NCBI GenBank assembly: GCA_045580815.1
Contig: JAZNOL010000088.1
Coordinates: 1-14,699, forward strand
Origin: JAZNOL01 sp045580815
GTDB taxonomy: Bacteria; Bacillota; Clostridia; RUG12999
Length of the DNA: 14,699 nt
Direction of reading: 5' to 3'
Each line of letters opens with the position of its first letter. The stretch's first letter is position 1. Positions 1 through 6,600 of this stretch are shown in pieces. Both the position numbers and the translations under genes were made by a program. The notes beneath the pieces were generated by a model. It made no database searches and had not been told where the DNA came from. It saw nothing but the letters and a program-made list of their open reading frames with translations.

Positions 1-42
1 CTATATATAACATTATATCATATTTTTTTGATAAAATAAATA

Positions 43-48
43 TATAAT
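43..48 (+). promoter_or_regulatory. Possible -10 box for the RHH gene
   Basis: TATAAT lies 22 nt before the chosen start codon, so the leader would be about 17 nt and would just hold the ribosome binding site. No convincing -35 hexamer is found 16-18 nt upstream. In such AT-rich DNA a chance match is quite possible, so this call is weak. Confidence 0.3.
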
Positions 49-70
49 ATATTCATTTAAGGTGATTTTT

Positions 71-280
71 ATGGCTATTAAAAGTGTATCTATACGTATA
101 GAAGAAGAAATGCTTCGCAAACTGGACTTTGTTTCTGATTATGAGGGACGTTCGCTAAACAGTCACATTCTTGTTTTAATAAGAGAAAACATCAAAGCTT
201 TTGAAGAAGCGAACGGTATTATTGACGGAAATATAAATCCGGCTGTAAACGTCAAACCTGCCCGAAAGCAGTCAAAATAA
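71..280 (+). CDS. Ribbon-helix-helix (Arc/CopG-like) DNA-binding protein
   Basis: Small protein of 69 residues. An N-terminal beta strand (KSVSIRIEEEM) is followed by two helices (about residues 12-24 and 30-46), the layout of ribbon-helix-helix repressors that bind DNA as dimers through the paired strands. The family includes antitoxins and plasmid or element regulators. The tail after residue 50 is polar, basic at its end and probably flexible. The start is ATG 71, preceded by AAGGTG at 59-64 with 6-nt spacing. An in-frame GTG at 62 lies inside that ribosome binding site and is unlikely to be used. No toxin-like partner follows: the gene ends in a strong terminator and the next gene faces it. 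A partner upstream of the window cannot be excluded. The target is unknown. Confidence 0.72.
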   Translation: MAIKSVSIRIEEEMLRKLDFVSDYEGRSLNSHILVLIRENIKAFEEANGIIDGNINPAVNVKPARKQSK

Positions 281-297
281 ACTTTCTTCACCTAAAA

Positions 298-335
298 CCG
301 GCACTTTGAGAATGTTTCTCAAAGTGCCGGTTTTT
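298..335. terminator. Two-way intrinsic terminator
   Basis: A perfect 13-bp stem (298-310 with 318-330, CCGGCACTTTGAG arm) and a 7-nt loop are followed by TTTTT on the plus strand. The minus strand reads into TTTT from 294-297. It lies between two converging genes and can serve both the RHH gene and the lipoprotein gene. Confidence 0.92.
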
Positions 336-345
336 GGTTTTTAAT

Positions 346-936
346 TTAGTTTATTTTATATTCCTTTGATATAATCAGGTCGCCGCCTGCTTCATAGTAT
401 TCATAAACAATTGAGCTAACATTCGGCTCTTCTTTTTTTATAAGTTCAAGTGCGGAATCAACTGCATCACCCATAGAATTAAGTGATTCTTCCAAAGCTG
501 TTTTCATCTGACTTTTTTCTGCATCTGTTGAACAATATACCTCAGTATAAGCAAACTGATATACCATTGCAGTGCCTCTTGCAACAACCTTGCAGGTCAT
601 AACACCACTACTTGCTTCATTTGATGCAGATTCTATCTGTGCTTTATTTTTTCTTACATATTCTGCAACAGCTTCTTCTGCTTCACTGCTTGAAGAAGAA
701 ACATTATCATTATCATTTTCAGCTTCATCATCAACAACTACTACCTGTTCATCTTCTTCGTCTTCAGGTATCTGAACCTCATCAACCTTTAAAGGTTTAT
801 CGTCATCCTTATCTGCCTTTTGCTCTACATTTTTTCCGGCAGTCGGTTTTTCTCCCAAAAAACCGCACGCACACAGGCTAAAAATCATGGACAGCGCCAT
901 TATTGCACAAATAAGCTTTAAAACTATTTTTTTCAT
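346..936 (-). CDS. Secreted lipoprotein, DUF4854-like
   Basis: A protein of 196 residues with a lipoprotein signal peptide: basic MKK start, hydrophobic core to residue 21, then lipobox L-C-A-C with the lipidated cysteine at 24. It should be anchored on the outer face of the membrane. A very acidic, serine-rich linker (about 42-90) leads to a globular alpha/beta C-terminal part (about 90-196). The pattern there (MTCKVVARGTAMVYQFAYT, a long charged helix, then strands ending SKEYKIN) resembles the DUF4854 lipoproteins of Firmicutes as I recall them. That family has no known function. The start is supported by AAGGGG at 945-950, 8 nt from the ATG. The gene has its own promoter upstream and shares the terminator at 298-335, so it is probably a single-gene transcript. 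Confidence 0.85.
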   Translation of the reverse strand: MKKIVLKLICAIMALSMIFSLCACGFLGEKPTAGKNVEQKADKDDDKPLKVDEVQIPEDEEDEQVVVVDDEAENDNDNVSSSSSEAEEAVAEYVRKNKAQIESASNEASSGVMTCKVVARGTAMVYQFAYTEVYCSTDAEKSQMKTALEESLNSMGDAVDSALELIKKEEPNVSSIVYEYYEAGGDLIISKEYKIN

Positions 937-971
937 TTGTCATTCCCCTTTTTATAAAATTTTATAGTATA

Positions 972-1000
972 ATTATACATCTGTTTTACAAAAAAGTCAA
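972..1000 (-). promoter_or_regulatory. Sigma-A promoter of the DUF4854-like lipoprotein gene
   Basis: On the minus strand TTGACT (995-1000) and TATAAT (972-977) are separated by exactly 17 nt. The -10 is perfect and the -35 differs from consensus at one base. It lies 36 nt before the start codon, so strong constitutive transcription is expected. Confidence 0.85.
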
Positions 1001-1019
1001 TATCTAATAAATAAGATTA

Positions 1020-1054
1020 AAACACAAACCGATATTTTATATCGGTTTGTGTTT
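1020..1054 (-). terminator. Intrinsic terminator after the 1066-1503 lipoprotein gene
   Basis: A perfect 16-bp stem (1020-1035 with 1039-1054) has a 3-nt loop. Read on the minus strand it runs into a T-rich tract (TTTTAATCTTATT). It sits directly downstream of the lipoprotein stop codon and upstream of the next gene's promoter, so it insulates the two units. Confidence 0.88.
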
Positions 1055-1065
1055 CAGCTATGAAG

Positions 1066-1503
1066 TTAATTTATGTACTTTTCAAGCATTTCAAGCATTG
1101 ATTCTGCTTCAATTGCGGTAACATTGGTTACCCAGCCAAGCTCTTCGGAGTTAGCACCTCTTACTGTCAACATATTAGTTTTTTTGTCCCATTCCATAAA
1201 GAATCTATATTCCCAAGCATCCCCATTGCTATACAGTGCGGCTGTATATGTTACTGCGGTTCCGCCATGAAGATCTCTTGTGTCAATTTTCTCGGCTTTT
1301 TGCCAACCTTCTTCATAAGTTACTGTAATTTTAGCATCCGGCTCCATAGCTTTCACTCCTTGCTCAAGATATTTAGCAAATGCCATGCCGTTATAGCCAT
1401 CCCATTTTGCTGTTTTTAATCCTCCGCCTCCACAGGCAGCAAACATGCATACACAACTTAAAATCACTATCACCGCACCAAACAATTTTACTATTTTTTT
1501 CAT
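1066..1503 (-). CDS. Small lipoprotein of unknown family
   Basis: A protein of 145 residues with a clear lipoprotein signal peptide: MKK start, hydrophobic core, lipobox F-A-A-C with the lipidated cysteine at 24, then GGGG as spacer. The mature part, about 120 residues, alternates likely helices (AFAKYLEQGVKAME; AESMLEMLEKYIN at the end) and strands (AKITVTYEEGW, TAVTYTAALYS, WEYRFFMEWD, NMLTVRGA), so a small alpha+beta sensor or binding fold is plausible. I do not recognise the family. A ribosome binding site (AGAGAGG, about 1513-1519) precedes the ATG. The start lies 22 nt after the stop of the two-helix membrane peptide gene, so the two are probably co-transcribed and may work together at the membrane. 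Confidence 0.82.
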   Translation of the reverse strand: MKKIVKLFGAVIVILSCVCMFAACGGGGLKTAKWDGYNGMAFAKYLEQGVKAMEPDAKITVTYEEGWQKAEKIDTRDLHGGTAVTYTAALYSNGDAWEYRFFMEWDKKTNMLTVRGANSEELGWVTNVTAIEAESMLEMLEKYIN

Positions 1504-1525
1504 ATCAAAAACCTCTCTTTTTAAT

Positions 1526-1735
1526 TTAACGATTTACAAATTTCAGTATAATACCAATAACAAGTGTAATTGCCGCAACACCAAACAAAACAAGCGACAT
1601 ATTTGCGATTACAATCTGTATATCATCCAAAATGTCATGTCCCGCAGGGGTTACACTGTTTAAATATCCGGCAACAAACAACGCTACTACGCCCAACACT
1701 GCAGAAATTGCTGTTGTAATAAAGCACCCTTTCAC
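1526..1735 (-). CDS. Two-helix membrane peptide, unknown function
   Basis: A protein of 69 residues dominated by two hydrophobic segments: about residues 7-27 (ITTAISAVLGVVALFVAGYL) and 45-68 (MSLVLFGVAAITLVIGIILK), joined by a polar acidic loop. It should be an integral membrane hairpin. I chose the GTG start at 1735 because AGGCGGTG (1741-1748) sits 5 nt before it. The upstream in-frame ATG at 1753 lies next to that site and has no ribosome binding site of its own. It is the first gene of a two-gene unit with the lipoprotein at 1066-1503. No family is recognised. Confidence 0.7.
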   Translation of the reverse strand: MKGCFITTAISAVLGVVALFVAGYLNSVTPAGHDILDDIQIVIANMSLVLFGVAAITLVIGIILKFVNR

Positions 1736-1777
1736 ATTTTCACCGCCTCTCATTAATATAATATTAGTTCATATTTG

Positions 1778-1794
1778 CAACTACATAATAGTTG
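1778..1794. promoter_or_regulatory. Perfect inverted repeat in the promoter/leader of the peptide-lipoprotein unit
   Basis: CAACTA and TAGTTG arms flank 5 nt. On the minus strand this lies 5 nt past the -10 box, so it covers the expected transcription start. That is where an operator would sit, or it could be a 5' leader hairpin. No regulator is identified. Confidence 0.4.
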
Positions 1795-1799
1795 TTTTT

Positions 1800-1828
1800 A
1801 TTATATCATATATTAAGTTAGATTTCAA
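1800..1828 (-). promoter_or_regulatory. Sigma-A promoter of the peptide-lipoprotein unit
   Basis: On the minus strand TTGAAA (1823-1828) and TATAAT (1800-1805) are separated by 17 nt. This is a near-consensus vegetative promoter for the genes at 1526-1735 and 1066-1503. Confidence 0.82.
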
Positions 1829-1895
1829 GGACTTTTTGTCCAAAATTAGCAAAATTTTATGATTTTACTATTTTTTCTCTTTTTATAGCTGTTTT

Positions 1896-1925
1896 ATCAT
1901 AAAAATAAAATTCCTCTCGTATATT
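1896..1925 (+). promoter_or_regulatory. Possible sigma-E-like promoter of the SpoIIM-like gene
   Basis: ATCATAAA and CGTATATT are spaced 14 nt apart, loosely like the sporulation sigma-E pattern, and no good sigma-A promoter is visible. Matches to the -10 consensus are only partial (about 5 of 8). The segment at 1919-1942 also holds 7-bp inverted arms (GTATATT / AATATAC, 10 nt apart) just before the ribosome binding site. This is tentative. Confidence 0.22.
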
Positions 1926-1957
1926 GTATAGAACAAATATACAAGGGGATAAATTTT

Positions 1958-2512
1958 GTGAAAGAATCTTTAATTTCAAAATCTTTTTATACCGCTTTTG
2001 TCATAACCATGCTGCTTTTCACGGCAGGAGTATGTGCAGGCAGTGCAATAGCCGGCATTTTACCGCAGGAGCTGGGTAACACTGTAGCGGCAAACTTTGG
2101 CGAAAACATTAATCCCAACCGGCTTGATGCCTTTGCCTCATCATTTATAAATTTTTTTAAACCGGTAATTTTTATTTGGTTTTGGGGATTTTTTAAACAT
2201 ACATTCTGGGGTATTTGCGGCGTCACTATTTACCGTGGCGGAATTGTGGGATATTTTATAGGCACTTTGGTAAAATGTAACGGCATTGCAAAAGCACTTT
2301 TACAGTCCGGTGCAATGTTGTTACCCCATTATTTGCTGTTTTTGCCGGTTTTGGCGGCAGCTTCCTATTTTGCCTTAAAACATCACATTACGCAATCAAA
2401 ATCCCCCAAAAAAGTGCCGTACTTCGTTTATCTGGCATTGCTGGCATCGGGATGCGGAATTGCGGCACTTTGTGATGCGTATGTATCGGTGTTTCTTATA
2501 AAACTTTTGTAA
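1958..2512 (+). CDS. SpoIIM-like (DUF95) polytopic membrane protein
   Basis: A protein of 184 residues with about four to five membrane segments: roughly 11-33, 66-92, 95-107, 117-140 and 155-183. The central stretch has the SpoIIM-family pattern: a hydrophobic segment, R-G-G-I-V-G-Y (93-99) and L-L-P-H-Y-L-L-F-L-P (121-130). In endospore formers SpoIIM works with SpoIID and SpoIIP in peptidoglycan remodelling during engulfment. Similar proteins of unknown role occur outside sporulation, so the family name does not prove the function. The start is GTG 1958, with AAGGGG at 1943-1948 and 9-nt spacing. It stands alone, diverging from the peptide-lipoprotein unit and converging on the epimerase gene. 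The length is close to the family norm. The assignment rests on motif pattern only. Confidence 0.6.
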   Translation: MKESLISKSFYTAFVITMLLFTAGVCAGSAIAGILPQELGNTVAANFGENINPNRLDAFASSFINFFKPVIFIWFWGFFKHTFWGICGVTIYRGGIVGYFIGTLVKCNGIAKALLQSGAMLLPHYLLFLPVLAAASYFALKHHITQSKSPKKVPYFVYLALLASGCGIAALCDAYVSVFLIKLL

Positions 2513-2527
2513 TCAATTCCATAAAGA

Positions 2528-2556
2528 AAAAATCCGCAGAGCTTCTGCGGATTTTT
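2528..2556. terminator. Two-way intrinsic terminator
   Basis: A 13-bp perfect stem (2528-2540 with 2544-2556) with a GCT loop has an A-run on one side and a T-run on the other. It can therefore end both the SpoIIM-like gene (+) and the epimerase gene (-), which converge here. Confidence 0.92.
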
Positions 2557-2562
2557 ATCGCA

Positions 2563-3432
2563 TTAATTTAAATGTTCAAATTCCAGTGAATGCACTTTTG
2601 TTTCGGTTTTACCTGCACCAACAGAAACGATTGCAAATTTTTCTGAAAAATCAACTTTTTTGCCAAGCTCGTCCGGGTATCCGCACCAGGGCTCAACGCA
2701 GATGAAATCTGCACCGGGTGCTGACCAAATAAGCAGACATGAAAATCCCTCAAATTTTGCTTTTACTTTTCTGCCTGTTGTTTTGTTTACAACAGTAAGG
2801 CCACGGGAATTAAGTGTTTTGAACACAAGCGCATCAATTTTGAAAAAGTCTTCTTTAAGCGGCAAAATGTTGGTGTTTTCACAAATTTTTTCGCTGTTTC
2901 CCGTCATAAGACAGGTATCAAGGTCAACTTCGCAGGTGTAAAGTGTTTCTTCTTTTTCAAAAACAAGCTCTGTATCAGCAAGACCACCGTCGCATTTTAC
3001 GCCCTCGTGAGCACCAATTGAAAAATACATTTCTTTATCACTCAGGTTTTTAACTTCGTAAACAACTTCAAGTTTTGCGTCAATAATCGCATATTTAATA
3101 CGAAGCTCAAATTCAAAAGGATAGGATTTGAGGGTTTCTTCATCATGTGTGATTACAAAAACAGCGGAGGTATTATCGGCAGACTCAACCGCAAAGGTTT
3201 TTCCGTTTGCAAAGCCGTGTTTTTCAAGATTGTATTCCTTGCCGTAAACGGTATATTTATCGTCAGCAAGACGTCCGCATATAGGGAACAAAACCGGTGC
3301 AGTGCCATTCCAGAAGCTTTTGCCGTCGTGAAGCAGACGGTTGCCGTCTCTGTCGGTAATTTTTTTGATTTCCGCCCCAAAAGGATTGATTTCCACTTCA
3401 AGGCAATTGTTTTTAAGTATAATGTTTTCCAT
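2563..3432 (-). CDS. Aldose 1-epimerase family protein, LacX type
   Basis: A protein of 289 residues, the usual length for LacX-like members of the galactose mutarotase superfamily, which interconvert sugar anomers in the cytoplasm. Visible family marks are PVLFPICGRL (46-55), K-H-G-F-A with His72, S-I-G-A-H with His142 (expected general acid) and V-E-P-W-C-G with Glu247 (expected base). The P-W-C-G motif and overall layout favour the LacX branch over classical GalM. The true sugar substrate cannot be read from sequence. There is no signal peptide. The start is ATG 3432, with AGAGGT at 3441-3446 and 8-nt spacing. No sugar-transport or kinase gene is adjacent. Upstream lies the structured repeat element, and no clear promoter is seen between that repeat and the gene. 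Confidence 0.9.
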   Translation of the reverse strand: MENIILKNNCLEVEINPFGAEIKKITDRDGNRLLHDGKSFWNGTAPVLFPICGRLADDKYTVYGKEYNLEKHGFANGKTFAVESADNTSAVFVITHDEETLKSYPFEFELRIKYAIIDAKLEVVYEVKNLSDKEMYFSIGAHEGVKCDGGLADTELVFEKEETLYTCEVDLDTCLMTGNSEKICENTNILPLKEDFFKIDALVFKTLNSRGLTVVNKTTGRKVKAKFEGFSCLLIWSAPGADFICVEPWCGYPDELGKKVDFSEKFAIVSVGAGKTETKVHSLEFEHLN

Positions 3433-3504
3433 TTTTTGATACCTCTTTATTTTGTTTATTTTTTAATGCAGTATTGATGGGCAAATTGGTTTGTACCGTC
3501 CCTT

Positions 3505-3633
3505 GCCTCCCTCTGACGAGGGAGGTGGCATTTTCGCCAGAAAATGACGGAGGGAGAGAAAATGCACAGTCTATGGAGAGTCTCTCCCTCAGTCACGGTT
3601 ATCACCGTGCCAGCTCCCTCGTCAGAGGGAGCC
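3505..3633. repeat. Two-armed structured inverted repeat (MITE/REP-like extragenic element)
   Basis: A 129-bp imperfect inverted repeat lies between two minus-strand genes. The outer arms (3505-3530 and 3608-3633) match at about 24 of 26 positions, sharing CTGACGAGGGAG. Each arm folds into a GC-rich hairpin: 3506-3513 with 3518-3525 on the left, 3613-3620 with 3625-3632 on the right. An inner hairpin follows in each arm (3529-3546 left, 3594-3609 right), then a shared GAGGGAGAG / CTCTCCCTC stretch (about 3550-3558 and 3582-3590). The two inner hairpins have different sequences but both pair. The outer hairpins differ by a swapped base pair (C:G versus G:C). No transposase is present. Similar GAGGGAG repeats are, from memory, common between genes in gut Clostridia. 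It may also act as a terminator or mRNA stabiliser for the large gene. Confidence 0.82.
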
Positions 3634-3678
3634 GAGAGTTTGCGGCACCTTCGTCGGGGTCGCCGTACCCTACGTATT

Positions 3679-6600
3679 TTACGCTGTTTTCATAAGCGGT
3701 ACGAGATTGTCAAGACTGTTCCAAATCATAATTTTATATGTAGAATATTCCGTTTCATCAAAAGGAATACTTATGCCGTTTTTTCCGGGAACAAGGCTGA
3801 TTTCGCAAGGCTGCATCTGAACAAGAGCACCGTCAAAATCATAAAACGCAATAATTGCAGTTGCGGTTTCTTCTTCATAATTACTGCTGAAATACGCATC
3901 AAAATCAACGGATGTGTCGTTTAAGTATTTATTTTCAATAAGCACCGTATCACCGCCGGTTTTATGCTCTAAATATCTTTCAAAATCAAGCCATGTGGGA
4001 ATAACATTTTCCGCATTTCTATTAAATGCATTAATTTCCGCATTTAATTCTCCGTAGTCAATAAATGCAGGCTTGCCGCGAAGTTGAACATAATCACTGC
4101 TCATAAGATTTGTTCCGACAGGCTGTAATATATCACCTGTAACCTCACACCGATTGCCAAAGACAACCGTTGATGTATTTGCAATTTCAAGAATATTAAA
4201 GTTTCCGTAATACGAATTAAAACGCAGGTTTATATTTTGGTATGCATTTCCCGAAAGTATTGTTTTATGCGTTCCTGTTGGTGTATAACCTCCGCACATA
4301 TTCATATTTCCCTGTATCTCTAATATTCCGGCTGTTATGTATTGAGAAGTTGGATTTACTTGTCTGTATTCTCTTTTTACCAACACATAATCTCTGTCAC
4401 GGGTCATTTTTAAAGTGCCCTCATTATTATAAATTCCACAGCATGTCAAAGAATATCCGTTTATATCAAGAATTCCCCGTGGACGATGAAGCACATTTCC
4501 TTTGACTGTTACATCGGCGTTCAAATTAATTTCACCAAGTAACGATAAATTTCTGCCGAAAATCTGCTCTGCATTTATTGTCAGCTTGCCGCCTGCGTTT
4601 ACGTCTCCATTAAAAATTTGTGATGCACTTATATTCACCTTGCCGGACGTAATGTTTAAATTACTGTTAAAAACTTGCTTTGCAGTTAGATTTACATTAC
4701 CGGATATGTTTACATTACCATTAAAAACTTGTTCTGTATCCAAATTTACATTTCCTGATGTATACACAACGCCGCCAAAAATATTTTTTTCGCTTGCTGA
4801 CCATTCATTTAATGTTATATCACTGTTCCAGGCATTGCCACGGATTTTTGCACTGCCTGTAAGGTCTAAATTTTCGCCACCCACTATTGTTGAATTTTCG
4901 TCGGCATAAAGCTCGTTTAGAACCTTACTGTAATTAAATTCAACACCTTCTGCTGACGTGTTTGTAATTTCAAGAATATTAAAATGTCCATAATGTTGAG
5001 TACTGAGTGTTGACTCATAATAATAATATAAAGATACCTTTTGATATTCATCGCCTGAAAGTACTGTCTTATGAGTTCCTGTCGGTGCATATCCCCCACA
5101 CCCATCCATATTACCTTTTATCTCCAAGGTTCCGGCAGTTATATATTCAGAACTTGAATGGTATTTATTAGTCGGATGATAATATGAACCGACCACCAAT
5201 ACATAATCTTCGTCCTGTTCCATCTTTAACATACCACCATCGCTACCGTCATTGATAAAATCTCCGTAACATATCACGGAACTATTTATATCAAGCCTGC
5301 CTTTGAGAGTCAGGTTTTTACTAAAAACTGTCGGGACATTTATATATACATCACTCCACATTTCTACGTTACCGTTAAAAACTTGTTCTGCATTTATATA
5401 CACAAGTGCTGCTGATGTTTTTACATCGCCGTTAAAAACTTGCTTTGCAGTTAGATTTACATTACCGGATATGTTTACATTACCATTAAAAACTTGTTCT
5501 GTATCCAAATTTACATTTTCTGATATATACACAACGCCGCCAAAAATATTTTTTTCGCTTGCTGACCATTTATTTAATGTTATATCATGATTCCAGATAT
5601 TATTACGGATTTTTGCGTTGCCTACGAGACGTAAGCGCCCGGTTACTGATGTTACATCGTCATCTGCATAAAGCTCTTTTGTAACTTTTCCATAAGCAAA
5701 ATCAACGCCATCCACAGATGTATTTTTAATTTCAAGAATATTAAAACTCCCATAGCAATAAGGTCTATCATACCCGGGCCAATAATACATAGCGGCATAT
5801 TGATATGAATCACCTGAAAGTATTGTTTTGTGCGTTCCTGTCGGTGCGTAGCCGCCACATTTTTGCATATTCCCTTTTACTTCTAATGTTCCGGCGGTTA
5901 TATACTCAGAGGTTGTCTGGTGATGTATATAATTCCCTTTTACCAGAACATAGTCCTCGTCCTGCTGCATTTTTAGTGTTCCTTCATTATTAAAATCGCC
6001 CTCTACCGTAACACTTGCATTCACTTCCACAGAGCCGGCTAACGCAGGAATAGTAACATCCTCGTTGATTATCAAATCATAACGCGATAATAAAGCCCAA
6101 TAAACCATGCCGTCACTTGTAATGGGTATTATTTCATAATCCTCTAAATCACCCGGATTACCGATAACAGTTGTTCCGTTGGTATCCATCGTTTGGTCGG
6201 CAGGGCGAATTATTCTATCTTCTTCAGGTGTAAAAAAGACTTCGTTTTTACATTTTGTAAGATACGCCTCATAGTTTGGCAAAGCATTTTCAAGGTCTGT
6301 TTTTGCGTTGTCAAGACTATTTTTTGCCGATGCGGTTTTTGCCAGAGCTTTTGTGCTTTCAAGAGTTGTTTTTACTGCCGCAAGGTATGCTGTGAAAACT
6401 GTTTCGTAGTCTTCCATATCCGACACATAAAAAGGTAAATCAAAGGCAAGACGTTGATTTATAAGTGCGGTATCAAGCTCCATAACATACATGGAATGTA
6501 TCATGTTTGCAATAACCTCATCAGCATCGGGATGGGGATAAATAAGGTCAAACATCACCCATACGGCTGTTTTTGCAATAATCTGCGCAATAATCATAGG

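Noticed and set aside
28..48. TTGATA followed by TATAAT upstream of the RHH gene as a full promoter
   Set aside because: The spacing is only 9 nt, too short for a sigma-A promoter. Only the -10 was kept, with low confidence.
572..881. Plus-strand frames rich in Ser/Thr or Leu/His (572-775, 612-881)
   Set aside because: They are antisense shadows of the acidic linker of the lipoprotein gene, with no start signal.
3474..3924. Two plus-strand open frames (3474-3695, 3544-3924) over the intergenic repeat
   Set aside because: They cover the structured inverted repeat and the antisense of the large gene, have no ribosome binding site, and their peptides look like translated repeat DNA.
4502..5590. 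Repetitive plus-strand frames (4502-4909, 5303-5590) that look like a repeat-protein family
   Set aside because: They mirror the repeats of the large secreted protein on the opposite strand, lack ribosome binding sites and are interrupted by stops.
4159..5982. Regular DNA repeats that could suggest a CRISPR array
   Set aside because: The repeats are long, in frame and translated, with no short palindromic repeat and unique-spacer pattern and no cas genes.
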